This document shows, piece after piece, positions 1 through 9,503 of a DNA stretch of 64,000 nucleotides. The position numbers and the translations under genes were made by a program. Within the stretch, counting starts at the first letter, position 1. The number at the start of each line of letters is the position of its first letter. The notes under the pieces were generated by a model. It saw only the letters and a list, made by a program, of their open reading frames with translations, made no database searches and had not been told where the DNA came from. Source of the DNA: Tenacibaculum pelagium (GTDB lineage: Bacteria; Bacteroidota; Bacteroidia; Flavobacteriales; Flavobacteriaceae); the NCBI RefSeq assembly GCF_014062345.1, contig NZ_JACGLS010000007.1:34217-98216 (forward strand), read 5' to 3'.

Positions 1-859
1 CCTACATTTACGAGGTAAAATTACGAGTAATAATTATTCAATTAATTTCTTTGGCTTTGGTAATGATACACAATTCTTAATGCCAACTGGAGATATTGAT
101 GAAGATTTAGATAGATATCGAGTGAAAAGAAGTGAATTGAGTTTTACACCATCACTATTAAGAAGATTACGCGGTGGAAGCATTTTAAAACTATCTGCTT
201 TAATTGAAGGAATTGAAGTACAAAACACTCCTAATAGATTTATTACAAACTATAATCAAAGTCCGATTAATATTTTCGACAGAAACTATTTCTTAGGAGG
301 TGAATTAAATTTCACGCACAATAGAGTAGACAATACTAGCTTCCCTACCAAAGGAATGAATTTTGAAGCTTCTATAGGAGCTAAAGCAAAATCTGACGAT
401 TTTGATAGACGCTTTGGATATATTAAAAGTTCATTAGCTTTTTATCAGAACTTAGTACAAAATCGATCGTTAGTTTTTGCATCAGAAATAGGCACACATA
501 TTAATTTTGGTAACCGTTTTGAGTTTTACCAAGGAGCTACTTTAGGAGGTGATAAAAGCTTAAGAGGATTTAATCGTCAACGTTTTACAGGTACCGAAAG
601 CTTTTATCATTCAAATGATTTAAGATTACGTTTTGGTAGGTTTAAAACAGGAGTTCTTCCTATGAAAATTGGTGTTTCTGGTGGATTCGATTACGGTCGT
701 GTTTGGTCGCCGCATTCTCCTAATTCAACTACTTGGCATACCAGTTATGGTGGTTCTGTTTGGTTAAGCGGTATTGATATGTTTACTGCTAACATCTCTT
801 ACTTTCAAGGAAATGAAAATGAAAACAGGATTGCTTTCGGAATTGGCTTTGCCTTTTAA
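1..859 (+). CDS. Omp85/BamA-type outer-membrane barrel, 3' end only
   Basis: The frame is open from base 2, so the gene starts before the window and only about the last 285 residues are seen. They look like the C-terminal half of an Omp85 (surface antigen D15) barrel: alternating beta strands, a GGDKSLRGFNRQRF stretch that matches the conserved VRGF motif of barrel strand/loop 6, and a final phenylalanine typical of BAM-inserted proteins. In flavobacteria such barrels occur in BamA, TamA-like proteins and as the C-terminal half of long metallophosphoesterase fusions; the missing N-terminus decides which. The GGSVWLSGIDMFTANISYF segment near the end is typical barrel sequence. Family confident, exact member not. 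Confidence 0.8.
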   Translation, partial: LHLRGKITSNNYSINFFGFGNDTQFLMPTGDIDEDLDRYRVKRSELSFTPSLLRRLRGGSILKLSALIEGIEVQNTPNRFITNYNQSPINIFDRNYFLGGELNFTHNRVDNTSFPTKGMNFEASIGAKAKSDDFDRRFGYIKSSLAFYQNLVQNRSLVFASEIGTHINFGNRFEFYQGATLGGDKSLRGFNRQRFTGTESFYHSNDLRLRFGRFKTGVLPMKIGVSGGFDYGRVWSPHSPNSTTWHTSYGGSVWLSGIDMFTANISYFQGNENENRIAFGIGFAF

Positions 860-868
860 TTTATTTAT

Positions 869-1240
869 ATGTCTCAACAAATTATATTAGTTTTTGCCGC
901 AGTATTCGGTATGTTAGCAGTAGTGTTTGGTGCTTTTGGGGCACATGCTTTAAAAAAAATCTTAACCGATGATCAACTTAAAAGCTTTGAAACTGGTGTA
1001 AAATACCAAATGTATCATGCAATTGTGTTACTATTTATTGGCAACCATTTTACAACTCCAAATCCACTAATGGGTTGGTGTTTCATTATCGGAATTATTT
1101 TATTTTCCTTTAGTATTTACGGGTTAGTATTATCGGATGCCAAAGGTAAAAAGATGAAGTTTTTAGGGCCTGTTACACCGCTAGGAGGTTTATTATTAAT
1201 TATTGGATGGGCTACGGTGTTATTTAAGTTTATTGCCTAA
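869..1240 (+). CDS. DUF423 family small membrane protein
   Basis: A 123-residue protein with four predicted membrane helices. The N-terminal block VFAAVFGMLAVVFGAFGAHALKK and the middle KSFETGVKYQMYHAIVLL are the signature of the DUF423 (YgdD-like) inner-membrane family, whose function is unknown. The C-terminal SDAKGKKMKFLGPVTPLGGLLLIIGW is also typical. It starts at an ATG 9 nt after the barrel gene stop, so it is probably cotranscribed with it, and its last codons overlap the convergent ABC ATPase gene by 11 bases. Length is normal for the family. Confidence 0.85.
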   Translation: MSQQIILVFAAVFGMLAVVFGAFGAHALKKILTDDQLKSFETGVKYQMYHAIVLLFIGNHFTTPNPLMGWCFIIGIILFSFSIYGLVLSDAKGKKMKFLGPVTPLGGLLLIIGWATVLFKFIA

Positions 1241-1877
1241 TATATCCGTAAGAAATTAAATCTTCTTCAGTTTTAATTTCTTTTAAAACACCTTTAAACA
1301 ACATATATTTTTTATCTGAAAGTTGTAATGTGTTTTCATAATTGTGATCTACAATTACAATTCCTTTATCTTTTTTATTTTCTAAAATGTAATCAGAGAT
1401 TAGTTTAGTATATATGGGAGACATCCCACTAAAAGGCTCATCAAGTAGCACAAATTTATGCTCTAGGTTTAATAAAATAAAAACCTCTAAAAACCGTCTA
1501 TTTCCATAAGATAAATCTTCAACTTTCTTATTATAAAACTCCTTTACTATCTCAGGTAAAATAACTTCTTTAGAAAGATACATTGCTATTGTTTTTTTTA
1601 CCGATAAGCTTTTTAGCAAATATCCATCTTGCGGTAAATAAGAAATTACATCTTTATATTTATACGGTTGCTTAAGTACTTTATTATTGAATTTAAAAAA
1701 GCTAAAATCGGCTTTCTCAACTCCAAATAAAACTTTAAGTAATGTAGACTTTCCAGAACCATTTCTTCCAAGTATTGCTACAATTTCAGATGGATTTAGT
1801 TTTAAATACACTCCGTTTAAAATTCGAGTGTCTTTATACTTTTTAACTATGCTATCAGCTTCGAAACTACAAGACAT
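1230..1877 (-). CDS. ABC transporter ATP-binding protein
   Basis: A 215-residue ABC ATPase. Walker A is GRNGSGKST (residues 37-45), the Q-loop lies at about YLPQDG, and Walker B is KFVLLDEP followed by FSGMSP. The signature motif is degenerate (LSYGNRR instead of LSGGQ), which is seen in exporters of the multidrug or lipid type but is not diagnostic. The gene overlaps the upstream 97-residue membrane protein by 11 bases, so the two are probably translated together. No permease of normal size lies next to it: either the small partner works as a minimal membrane subunit or the permease is elsewhere. Substrate unknown. Confidence 0.8.
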   Translation of the reverse strand: MSCSFEADSIVKKYKDTRILNGVYLKLNPSEIVAILGRNGSGKSTLLKVLFGVEKADFSFFKFNNKVLKQPYKYKDVISYLPQDGYLLKSLSVKKTIAMYLSKEVILPEIVKEFYNKKVEDLSYGNRRFLEVFILLNLEHKFVLLDEPFSGMSPIYTKLISDYILENKKDKGIVIVDHNYENTLQLSDKKYMLFKGVLKEIKTEEDLISYGYIRQ

Positions 1878-2160
1878 TATAAATCATTTTTGCAACCACA
1901 CCTATCATAAAATTTAATATAAATACGAATAAAAACAATTGTGCTTTGGTTATGGATTTATTAAAATAATAATAAAATTCTTGTTGCTTAAAATAAGTTG
2001 AATATATAAAATATGGCAACCATCCAAGACTAATAAAAAAGACTAATCCGACAAAAAAGTTTGTTAAAAAAGTAATTAGAAAGGAGAACACAATTCCATA
2101 TAAAAATGACTTGTAATAAAACTGTAAAAAGAATCTTAGAGTTTGAATATATTTTACCAT
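1867..2160 (-). CDS. Small membrane protein, possible ABC partner
   Basis: A 97-residue, very hydrophobic and aromatic-rich protein with about three predicted membrane segments (around residues 18-48 and 76-95). I do not recognise the family. It begins with ATG 2 nt after the lipoprotein gene and overlaps the ABC ATPase start by 11 bases, which suggests translational coupling and a joint role. It is too short for a standard ABC permease (usually six helices), so a permease function is only an inference from position. It lacks charged or catalytic motifs that would suggest an enzyme. Confidence 0.6.
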   Translation of the reverse strand: MVKYIQTLRFFLQFYYKSFLYGIVFSFLITFLTNFFVGLVFFISLGWLPYFIYSTYFKQQEFYYYFNKSITKAQLFLFVFILNFMIGVVAKMIYNVL

Positions 2161-2162
2161 AG

Positions 2163-3011
2163 TTATTTTATAGAAAACTCATATAAATTACCTCCTTTTA
2201 AATGTGCTTTCTCATCTGTAATAAATAGTGTGTTATTATTTTTAAAAGTAACCCCTTCTTTTTGAGAAACATGATTAAATGAATATTCTTTTACAACTCC
2301 ACTAAAAAAATCATCATCATTAAAATCAGTAAAAACGAGTACTGATTGATGATTTAACAATGCTACTTTTTTTCCATTCGGAGAAATTGCAGCAGCAGTT
2401 ATCCAACAATGTAAATTGCTACAAGATTCAAACTCAGAAATATATTCAGCAACATGATTGCCTTTAGTTGCTGGTATCTTATAAAGTGATGTTTTACCGT
2501 AATTTCCTTTAACTCTACTTTTCGTAAAAACATAGATAAATCCGTTTTTATAAAACATGCTTTCAGCATCAAAAAAACGATCTTTCTTTTTTGGCGGAAA
2601 CTTTTTTTGCGATGGATATGAAAAATGGATTTTTTCAACCTCAACTTTATTTTTAGTTAATAAATCTTGATGCTTAATTTTAAGAATTCTTAAATCTTTT
2701 CGCTTGTTATTATTATTTCCAAAATCTCCAATATACAAGTTCCCTTCTTCATCAGATGTTAAATCTTCCCAATCCTTATTTTTTGCTTTTATGGCTATTT
2801 CTTTAATAATTCTTCCATTTAAATCAACCTTATAAATGGTAGGTGAGTTCCCTCCATCATTAAGCATCCACAATAAATCAGAATTATTTGTTTTTTCTAT
2901 TCCAGAAACTTCTTTAAGTTCATCGGATAAACTAGCAAGTATTTTTAGTTGTCCATAATTTTGACAACTTATTATCAATAGAAAAGAAAAAAATACAAGT
3001 AGTTTTTTCAT
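2163..3011 (-). CDS. Lipoprotein with beta-propeller-like fold
   Basis: About 282 residues from the ATG at 3011. The N-terminus MKKLLVFFSFLLIISCQN is a lipoprotein signal with the lipobox cysteine at residue 16. An in-frame TTG at 3026 would add five residues (VITT) before this signal and overlaps the upstream gene, so I prefer the ATG. Repeated strands such as SGIEKTNNSDLLWMLNDGG, EDLTSDEEGNLYIGDFGNN and AAAISPNGKKVALL resemble propeller blades of SdiA-regulated or NHL-like proteins. No catalytic residues are apparent. It lies 8 nt after the TPM-domain gene and before the small membrane protein, in the same run. Function unknown; fold assignment moderate. Confidence 0.65.
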   Translation of the reverse strand: MKKLLVFFSFLLIISCQNYGQLKILASLSDELKEVSGIEKTNNSDLLWMLNDGGNSPTIYKVDLNGRIIKEIAIKAKNKDWEDLTSDEEGNLYIGDFGNNNNKRKDLRILKIKHQDLLTKNKVEVEKIHFSYPSQKKFPPKKKDRFFDAESMFYKNGFIYVFTKSRVKGNYGKTSLYKIPATKGNHVAEYISEFESCSNLHCWITAAAISPNGKKVALLNHQSVLVFTDFNDDDFFSGVVKEYSFNHVSQKEGVTFKNNNTLFITDEKAHLKGGNLYEFSIK

Positions 3012-3019
3012 AGTAGTTA

Positions 3020-3826
3020 TTACCAACCTCCTGAAGCTCCTCCACCACCAAAGCCTCCGCCGCCAAAACCTCCTCCGAAGCCTCCGCTGCCAAAACCTCC
3101 TGATGACCCGCCGAAACCACCACCAAATCCTCCTCGACCTGCGTTGCTTAAAATAATCGTTTCTAAAATATCTCTAGAATCTGTTCTTCTATAATTTCTT
3201 CTACCACCACCACGATTGCCTCTATTTCCTCTTGAAATTAAAATAAAGAAGATGATTATTATGATAATAAAAATAATGAAACTTGGGTCGAAACCTTCTG
3301 ATGATTCTTTTCGATTGCCTTTATACTCTCCTGCTAAAGCATCAAAAATTACAGTAGTTCCCTTATCTAAACCAATAAAATAATTACCAGTTTTAAACTC
3401 AGGAATCATAACTCTATTAATGATTCTTTCAGACATTAAATCTGTTAGCAGATATTCAACCCCATACCCTGTAGAAATATCAATTTTTCGATCTTCTACA
3501 GCCAATAAAATGAAAACTCCATTGTCCTCTTTCTCTTGCCCAATCCCCCAAGTATGAGCCCAATTAGCTCCTACTAAAGAAATATCGTCATCATTTAATG
3601 TTTTAACGGTTGCAATTACAACTTGAGTAGAAGTTGTGTCGGAATATTTTACTAGCTTATCCTCCAAAAACTGTTTCTGATTCGTTGAAAAAATATTCGC
3701 ATAATCATAAACACTTGTTTGTTCTTTTAAAGGTGGTTTTTTCGGAATTGTAAATCCGTCTTGTGAATATACATTACAAACAAAGAGTAGGATTACAACA
3801 CTAAGTATTTTAGAAATTTTATTCAT
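3020..3826 (-). CDS. TPM domain protein with Gly-rich tail (YgcG-like)
   Basis: A 268-residue protein: signal peptide (1-21), a TPM_phosphatase domain of about 140 residues (VYDYANIFSTNQKQFLEDKL through the TGYGVEYLLTD motif), one membrane helix (FIIFIIIIIIFFILI) and a cytosolic or periplasmic tail rich in Gly and Phe (GGFGGG repeats) ending in SGGW. This layout is typical of YgcG-type TPM proteins, which are thought to act in membrane-associated repair or photosystem-like assembly, though the bacterial role is unclear. It follows the second TPM gene after 5 nt and lemA, the classic LemA-TPM-TPM set. The Gly-rich tail makes the local GC content higher than that of its neighbours. Confidence 0.85.
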   Translation of the reverse strand: MNKISKILSVVILLFVCNVYSQDGFTIPKKPPLKEQTSVYDYANIFSTNQKQFLEDKLVKYSDTTSTQVVIATVKTLNDDDISLVGANWAHTWGIGQEKEDNGVFILLAVEDRKIDISTGYGVEYLLTDLMSERIINRVMIPEFKTGNYFIGLDKGTTVIFDALAGEYKGNRKESSEGFDPSFIIFIIIIIIFFILISRGNRGNRGGGRRNYRRTDSRDILETIILSNAGRGGFGGGFGGSSGGFGSGGFGGGFGGGGFGGGGASGGW

Positions 3827-3831
3827 TCGAA

Positions 3832-4269
3832 TTACCCTTTTGAAATTTCATTAGACAATTCATCTTCATCGTTGATCTGCCAAGGAAAATGTTTCTTTAA
3901 CTCTTCCCCAGCTTTTAAAATCCCATTGACAATACCTTGCTTAAAGTTTCCTTGTTTAAATTGGGATTGCATACTATTTTTAGTAGTGTCCCAAAAGTTT
4001 TCTGGTACTACTTTGTCAATACCTTTATCACCATAAATTACAAATTTATGGTCATGCACTGCAATATAAATTAAAACAGCATTTTGTTGTTTTGTGTTAA
4101 ACATTTTAAGCATACGAAATACTTCTAGTGTACGATTGTAATGAGAAATCTCAGACGATTTTTCTATATGCACACGTATTTCACCAGAAGTATTTCGTTC
4201 AGCCTGTCTTATTGCTTGAACAATTTCTAATTCTTCTTCCGAAGTTAAAAACTCTTCTACTTCAGACAT
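3832..4269 (-). CDS. TPM domain-containing protein, soluble
   Basis: A 145-residue protein consisting almost only of a TPM domain: FLTSEEELEIVQAIRQAERNTSGEIRVHIE at the N-terminus and the AVLIYIAVHDHKFVIYGDKGIDKVVP core. There is no signal peptide or membrane segment, unlike its downstream paralogue. Its ATG shares one base with the lemA stop codon (TAATG type), so the two are probably translationally coupled. Proteins of this form occur beside LemA in many Bacteroidota; the molecular function is not established. Confidence 0.85.
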   Translation of the reverse strand: MSEVEEFLTSEEELEIVQAIRQAERNTSGEIRVHIEKSSEISHYNRTLEVFRMLKMFNTKQQNAVLIYIAVHDHKFVIYGDKGIDKVVPENFWDTTKNSMQSQFKQGNFKQGIVNGILKAGEELKKHFPWQINDEDELSNEISKG

Positions 4270-4868
4270 TATTTTTTAATAAAATCATTAACATCTGGAG
4301 CTTTTTCAGCACCTTCATCTGCATTAAATCTATCTTTCTTTTCAAAACCAAACATTCCTGCTAAAACATTTCCTGGAAATTGTCTGATATGATTGTTATA
4401 TGGTGTAATTTCTTCATTATAGCGATCACGTTCAACTTTAATTCTGTTTTCTGTACGCTCTAATTCGTTCATCATTTCCTTATAGTTCTCATTAGCTTTT
4501 AACTCTGGATAACGCTCAAAAACAGCTAATAAACGTGATAAAGCAGATGTTAATCCGCTTTGTGCTTGTTGAAATTGTTGTAATTGTTGTGGTGTAATAT
4601 TACTTGGATCTATCTGAATGCTTGTTGCTTTAGATCTAGCCTCAATAACCTTTACAAAAGTTTCTTGTTCATGCTCTGCATAACGCTCAGCAACTTTCAT
4701 TAAATTAGGAATTAAATCTGCTCTACGTTGGTAAGCACTTTCTACCTTAGACCATTTTTCGTTTATATTTTCTTCTAACTTAATTGTTGTATTGTAAAAC
4801 CCTTTTACCCATCCATAGATTCCAAACCCAACAACTGCAAGTATGATTATAGGAAGTAATTTTTTCAT
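4269..4868 (-). CDS. lemA: LemA family protein
   Basis: A 199-residue protein with one N-terminal membrane anchor (residues 4-22) followed by a helical bundle. NEKWSKVESAYQRRADLIPNL is the hallmark LemA block, and the C-terminal NRFPG-like stretch here reads YNNHIRQFPGNVLAGMFGF. LemA proteins are membrane-anchored coiled-coil proteins often encoded with TPM-domain proteins; the role is poorly known and may concern envelope stress. Downstream spacing (one-base overlap with the first TPM gene) supports a joint function. Length and start (ATG, 18 nt after the MerR gene) are normal. Confidence 0.92.
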   Translation of the reverse strand: MKKLLPIIILAVVGFGIYGWVKGFYNTTIKLEENINEKWSKVESAYQRRADLIPNLMKVAERYAEHEQETFVKVIEARSKATSIQIDPSNITPQQLQQFQQAQSGLTSALSRLLAVFERYPELKANENYKEMMNELERTENRIKVERDRYNEEITPYNNHIRQFPGNVLAGMFGFEKKDRFNADEGAEKAPDVNDFIKK

Positions 4869-4886
4869 AATTTTTGATTTTTCGTT

Positions 4887-5216
4887 TTATAATTGATTTT
4901 TGATTTTTTTTAATTCAGCTTTTACTTTTTCTAATCTACTAATAATTTCGTGATTACTAATGACTTTGTTTGGGTTTTTCTTTAACTTTTGTTTTGCTCC
5001 ATCTAAAGTAAATCCTCTTTCTTTTACAAGATTATATATCAATCTAAAATTATCAACATCTTCTTTGGTAAACAAACGATTACCTTTTGCATTTTTCTTG
5101 GGATTTATAATATCGAACTCATTCGCCCAAAAACGAATTAGAGAAGTATTAGCTCCAAATGCTTTAGCTACTTCTCCAATTTTATAATATCTTTTTTCAG
5201 GTAATTCTATATACAT
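4887..5216 (-). CDS. MerR family transcriptional regulator
   Basis: A 109-residue MerR-type DNA-binding protein: the winged helix is KRYYKIGEVAKAFGANTSLIRFWANEF, then the wing with NRLFTKEDVDNF, then a short dimerisation helix (about 80-109). No effector domain follows, so the signal, if any, is sensed by another means. The gene lies between the M23 peptidase (gap 18 nt) and lemA (gap 18 nt), an arrangement I believe is common in flavobacteria and one that suggests it may control these envelope genes. It is unrelated in layout to the larger B12-domain MerR protein at 15100-15993. Confidence 0.88.
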   Translation of the reverse strand: MYIELPEKRYYKIGEVAKAFGANTSLIRFWANEFDIINPKKNAKGNRLFTKEDVDNFRLIYNLVKERGFTLDGAKQKLKKNPNKVISNHEIISRLEKVKAELKKIKNQL

Positions 5217-5234
5217 TCTTCATAGCACTATTAA

Positions 5235-6203
5235 TTAATCATACGATTGCCCCTTTTGTTGTGAAGCTTTTTGCATAGCTACAAATTCTTCTGGAGTTAA
5301 ATCTCCATAATAATAATAAATAGGGTTTACCGGTCTACCATTTTTATGCACTTCGTAATGTAAATGCGGGGCAGCAGAACGACCTGTGTTACCAACATAA
5401 CCTATTAAGTCTCCACGCTTCACTTTTTGCCCTCTTTTAGCAACAATTTTATTCATATGTGCATAAATGGTTTCATACCCAAAACCGTGGTCTATATATA
5501 CTACTTTACCAAAAGTAGAACTACGGTGTGCTTTTTTTACAGTTCCATTACCCGAAGCAAAAATTGGTGTACCAGTTGGAGCTGTAAAATCCATACCATT
5601 ATGCATACGCCACGACTTTAAAATAGGATGCATACGCATACCATAACCCGAAGCCATACGCTTTAAATCTTCATTCTTTACCGGTTGAATAGCTGGTATA
5701 GAAGCTAACATCTTATCTTTTTCTTTAGCTAAACTTACAATTTCATCTAACGATTTTGATTGCACCACCATTTGTTTAGACAATACATCTATCTCTTTGG
5801 TCACATTTTTTATCATTTCGCTATTATCAAAACCATCTAAATGCTTATATCTATTTACCCCTCCAAAACCTGCTTTTCTTTGTTCTTCTGGTATCGGGCT
5901 AGCTTCAAAATAGGTTCTATAAATATTATTATCTCTTTCTTGTAGTTCTGTTAAAATATTAGAACTCTCTTCCATTTTTTTAGAAAGTAACTCATAATGT
6001 AATTGTAAGTTTTCTAATTCTCTTTTTTGAGTACGCTCTTTTGGAGACATTAAAAACTGACTAAACCCAATAAAACCAAAGAAAGCAATTAACATTGCTC
6101 CTAAAACCCATAAAACACTTTTTTTAAGAGTCTCGCTTTTTTTAGCTTCTATTTTTCGGTAAGACAGCGTCTCTGGGTCGTAATAATATTTTACTTTCGC
6201 CAT
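5235..6203 (-). CDS. M23 family metallopeptidase
   Basis: A 322-residue bitopic protein: cytoplasmic N-terminus, one membrane helix (about 29-50), a coiled-coil region (55-165), then a C-terminal LytM/peptidase M23 domain. Zinc ligands are visible as HNGMD (H201, D205) and HLH (H282), with H249 and H280 in the active site region. Such proteins cut peptidoglycan cross-bridges or, when inactive, activate amidases; here the metal ligands are complete. It heads a minus-strand run of eight genes. A -7-like box (TAAATTTG on the minus strand, 6274-6281) lies upstream, but no clear -33 element. Confidence 0.92.
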   Translation of the reverse strand: MAKVKYYYDPETLSYRKIEAKKSETLKKSVLWVLGAMLIAFFGFIGFSQFLMSPKERTQKRELENLQLHYELLSKKMEESSNILTELQERDNNIYRTYFEASPIPEEQRKAGFGGVNRYKHLDGFDNSEMIKNVTKEIDVLSKQMVVQSKSLDEIVSLAKEKDKMLASIPAIQPVKNEDLKRMASGYGMRMHPILKSWRMHNGMDFTAPTGTPIFASGNGTVKKAHRSSTFGKVVYIDHGFGYETIYAHMNKIVAKRGQKVKRGDLIGYVGNTGRSAAPHLHYEVHKNGRPVNPIYYYYGDLTPEEFVAMQKASQQKGQSYD

Positions 6204-6354
6204 AATACTAATTATACTATTTTTGTGCTCTTTAAACGAGCTACCTCAAAAGAGGTTATTGTTTGGAAACTCACAAATTTACAAAATGTTTTAAAACTTC
6301 TTTTTACAAGTAGTTTTTTAATGATATTTTAACAGAAATCAAGATACTAGAGGT

Positions 6355-8970
6355 ATGAAATCTCAAGAAATTAGAGCTAAGTTTTTAGATTTTTTTAAAT
6401 CAAAACAACACGATATCGTTCCTTCTGCACCAATGGTGTTAAAGAACGACCCTACTTTAATGTTTACTAACTCTGGTATGGCGCCATTTAAAGAATTTTT
6501 CTTAGGAAATGCCGCACCAAAAAACAATCGTATTTCTGACTCTCAAAAATGTTTACGTGTTTCTGGTAAGCACAACGACTTAGAAGAAGTTGGTTACGAC
6601 ACCTATCATCATACCATGTTTGAAATGTTAGGAAACTGGAGTTTTGGTGATTACTTTAAAAAAGAAGCTATTGCATGGGCTTGGGAATTATTAACCGAAG
6701 TTTATAAAATAGATAAAGATATTTTATATGTTACTGTTTTTGAAGGAGACAAAGAAGACGGAACAAAAATGGACCAAGAAGCATACGACCTATGGAAACA
6801 ATACATTTCTGAAGATCGTATTTTAATGGGAAATAAAAAAGATAACTTCTGGGAAATGGGAGAACAAGGTCCTTGTGGTCCATGTTCAGAAATTCATGTA
6901 GATATCCGTTCTGCTGAAGAAAAAGCAAAAGTTGACGGAAAATCATTAGTTAATGAAGATCATCCACAGGTTGTAGAAGTATGGAATTTAGTTTTCATGC
7001 AATATAACCGTAAAGCAAATGGTTCTTTAGAAGATTTACCTTCTAAACATATCGATACAGGTATGGGGTTTGAGCGTTTATGTATGGTTTTACAAGGTGT
7101 TCAATCTAATTACGACACCGATGTTTTTACTCCGTTAATTCGTGAAATTGAAACTATTACAGGGATTACTTACGGCAAAGATGAAAAGATTGATATTGCT
7201 ATTCGTGTAATTGCAGATCACGTTCGTGCAGTTGCATTTGCAATTACTGATGGTCAATTACCAAGTAATAACGGTGCTGGTTATGTAATTCGTAGAATAT
7301 TGCGTCGTGCAATTCGTTACGGATTTACGTTCTTAAATAAAAAAGAACCTTTTATTTATAAGTTAGCTGAAACGCTTGCACATCAGATGGGAGATGCATT
7401 CCCTGAAATTAAAAAACAAGACACTCTTGTACATAATGTAATTAAAGAAGAAGAAGCTTCTTTTTTAAGAACTTTAGATCAAGGATTGTTATTATTAGAT
7501 AGAGTAATTGAAACTACAAACGGTAAAACTGTTTCTGGTAAGAAAGCGTTTGAATTATACGATACTTATGGATTCCCTTTAGATTTAACGCAGTTAATTG
7601 CTCGTGAAAAGGGTTATGATATTAATGAAGATGAATTTAATGCTGGAATGAAGGCTCAAAAAGACCGTTCTCGTGCTGCATCAGCAAGCGAAACTGGTGA
7701 TTGGGTTACTTTAATTGAAGATGAAACAGAAGAGTTTGTTGGTTACGACACTTTAGAAGTTAATGTAAAATTAACTCGCTACAGAAAAGTAACTACTAAG
7801 AAAGATGGAGATCAATACCAATTAGTTTTTAATATGACACCGTTCTACCCAGAAGGAGGTGGACAAGTTGGTGATAAAGGATATATTGAATTTCCTAATG
7901 GTGATGTAATTTATGTAATTGACACTAAGAAGGAAAATAATGTGATTATACATTTGACGAAAAACCTTCCTAAAAACTTAAACGAAACGTTTAAAGCCGT
8001 TGTAAATAGTGAATTCAGAAATTTATCTGCAAGTAATCATACTGCAACACACTTATTACACCAAGCTTTAAGAACTATTTTAGGAACACATGTAGAGCAA
8101 AAAGGATCGTTAGTAAGTCCAGATTATTTACGTTTCGATTTTTCTCATTTCTCAAAAGTAGACAAAGATCAACTACAAGAAATTGAAGAATTTGTAAACG
8201 CTCGTATTCGTGAAAACCTTCCTTTAATTGAAAGAAGAAACATACCAATGCAACAAGCTATTGATGAAGGAGCTATGGCTTTATTTGGTGAAAAATACGG
8301 AGATAGCGTGCGTGCAATTAAGTTTGGGCAATCTATGGAATTATGTGGAGGAACTCATGTACAACAAACTGGTGACATTTGGTATTTTAAAATAAAATCT
8401 GAAGGAGCTGTTGCTGCTGGTATTCGTCGTATAGAAGCTATAACAAACGTAGCTGTTGGTGATTACTTCGAAGATGTTGAGAAAAATTACACATCAGTAA
8501 AACAGTTATTAAAAAACCCTAAAGATGTAGCTAAATCTGTAAGCAACTTACAAGATGAAAATGCTTCTTTAAAAAAGCAAATAGAGCAGCTTTTAAAAGA
8601 TAAGGCTAAGAACATGAAGGGAGATCTTAAAAATCAGCTACAAGAAATTAACGGCGTTCAGTTTTTAGCAACTAAAGTTGATTTAGATCAGAATAGTATT
8701 AAAAACTTAATGTTTGAACTAGGAGGAGAACACAAAAATCTATTCTTATTATTCGCTACTTCTGCTTCACCAGAAAAAGCAATGTTAACATGTTATATTT
8801 CAAAAGAACTAGCTAACGAACGTGGTTATGATGCTGGTAAAGTAGTTCGCGAACTAGGAAAATACATCCACGGTGGTGGTGGTGGACAAAACTTCTTTGC
8901 AACTGCAGGTGGTAAAAACCCTGGTGGATTACCTAAAGTTTTAGATAAAGCTAAAGAATACATCGTATAG
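6355..8970 (+). CDS. alaS: Alanine--tRNA ligase
   Basis: An 871-residue class II synthetase charging tRNA-Ala. Order: catalytic domain with motif 1/2 ([28 protein letters not shown]), tRNA-binding region, editing domain with the zinc-binding HTATH (residues about 562-566) and CGGTH, then a coiled coil and the glycine-rich C-Ala domain ending [20 protein letters not shown]. The length is normal. It starts at ATG 151 nt from the divergent peptidase gene and ends at a strong bidirectional terminator shared with the peroxidase gene. Complete, no anomaly seen. Confidence 0.98.
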   Translation: MKSQEIRAKFLDFFKSKQHDIVPSAPMVLKNDPTLMFTNSGMAPFKEFFLGNAAPKNNRISDSQKCLRVSGKHNDLEEVGYDTYHHTMFEMLGNWSFGDYFKKEAIAWAWELLTEVYKIDKDILYVTVFEGDKEDGTKMDQEAYDLWKQYISEDRILMGNKKDNFWEMGEQGPCGPCSEIHVDIRSAEEKAKVDGKSLVNEDHPQVVEVWNLVFMQYNRKANGSLEDLPSKHIDTGMGFERLCMVLQGVQSNYDTDVFTPLIREIETITGITYGKDEKIDIAIRVIADHVRAVAFAITDGQLPSNNGAGYVIRRILRRAIRYGFTFLNKKEPFIYKLAETLAHQMGDAFPEIKKQDTLVHNVIKEEEASFLRTLDQGLLLLDRVIETTNGKTVSGKKAFELYDTYGFPLDLTQLIAREKGYDINEDEFNAGMKAQKDRSRAASASETGDWVTLIEDETEEFVGYDTLEVNVKLTRYRKVTTKKDGDQYQLVFNMTPFYPEGGGQVGDKGYIEFPNGDVIYVIDTKKENNVIIHLTKNLPKNLNETFKAVVNSEFRNLSASNHTATHLLHQALRTILGTHVEQKGSLVSPDYLRFDFSHFSKVDKDQLQEIEEFVNARIRENLPLIERRNIPMQQAIDEGAMALFGEKYGDSVRAIKFGQSMELCGGTHVQQTGDIWYFKIKSEGAVAAGIRRIEAITNVAVGDYFEDVEKNYTSVKQLLKNPKDVAKSVSNLQDENASLKKQIEQLLKDKAKNMKGDLKNQLQEINGVQFLATKVDLDQNSIKNLMFELGGEHKNLFLLFATSASPEKAMLTCYISKELANERGYDAGKVVRELGKYIHGGGGGQNFFATAGGKNPGGLPKVLDKAKEYIV

Positions 8971-8990
8971 CTACTATTTTATAAAAACTA

Positions 8991-9024
8991 AAAAGGCTCA
9001 AAATTAATTTTGAGCCTTTTTTTT
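8991..9024. terminator. Bidirectional terminator alaS / gpx
   Basis: A perfect 30-base palindrome with GGCTC/GAGCC in its arms (8991-9020), flanked by A on one side and T on the other. It serves the plus-strand alaS gene and the minus-strand carotenoid/peroxidase operon, whose last stop codon touches it. Confidence 0.9.
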
Positions 9025-9493
9025 ATGCTAAATGTTTTAAGATTTTCTTACTCATCGGTTTTGTAATTGAGTAGTAATAGTTGATAAATTTTCCTTCCTC
9101 ATCCACTAAGTATTTTTGAAAGTTCCATTTTACTGAAGAGTTTTTAACTCCGTTAAACTCTTTCTTTGTTAACCATTTGTATAAATCATGTTGATTTTCT
9201 CCTTTCACCTCAACTTTTTCAGTGATTAAAAAAGACACTCCGTAATTTAGTTTACAGAACGATTGAATTTCACTTGAATTTCCAGGTTCTTGACCTCCAA
9301 ATTGATTACAAGGAACTCCAATAATCATTAATTTTTCTTTATACGCATCATATAATTCTTGCAAGCCATCATATTGGGGCGTAAATCCGCATTTAGAAGC
9401 TACGTTTACAAAAAATATTTTCTTCTCTCTAAATTGAGATAAATCAATTCTACTTCCTGAAATATCATGTATTTGAATATCGTGTAAGCTCAT
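9023..9493 (-). CDS. Glutathione peroxidase family (thioredoxin-type)
   Basis: A 156-residue thiol peroxidase of the glutathione peroxidase family. The catalytic tetrad is visible as Cys35 (VASKCGFTPQY), Gln68 (FGGQEPG), Trp123 and Asn124 (WNF). Cys80 (SFCKLNYGV) is at the position of the resolving cysteine, so the enzyme is more likely thioredoxin-dependent than glutathione-dependent. No selenocysteine. It reduces hydrogen peroxide or lipid hydroperoxides. It sits 10 nt after tspO and is the last gene of the FAS1-crt operon, ending in the terminator, so it is probably expressed with carotenoid synthesis as a photo-oxidative defence. Confidence 0.92.
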   Translation of the reverse strand: MSLHDIQIHDISGSRIDLSQFREKKIFFVNVASKCGFTPQYDGLQELYDAYKEKLMIIGVPCNQFGGQEPGNSSEIQSFCKLNYGVSFLITEKVEVKGENQHDLYKWLTKKEFNGVKNSSVKWNFQKYLVDEEGKFINYYYSITKPMSKKILKHLA

Positions 9494-9503
9494 TTAAATA
9501 GTG

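Noticed and set aside
6204..6354. tRNA or small RNA gene in the larger gaps (6.2, 14.9, 44.5, 46.6 and 58.8 kb)
   Set aside because: No cloverleaf, T-loop motif or GC-rich island was found; these gaps are AT-rich promoter regions.
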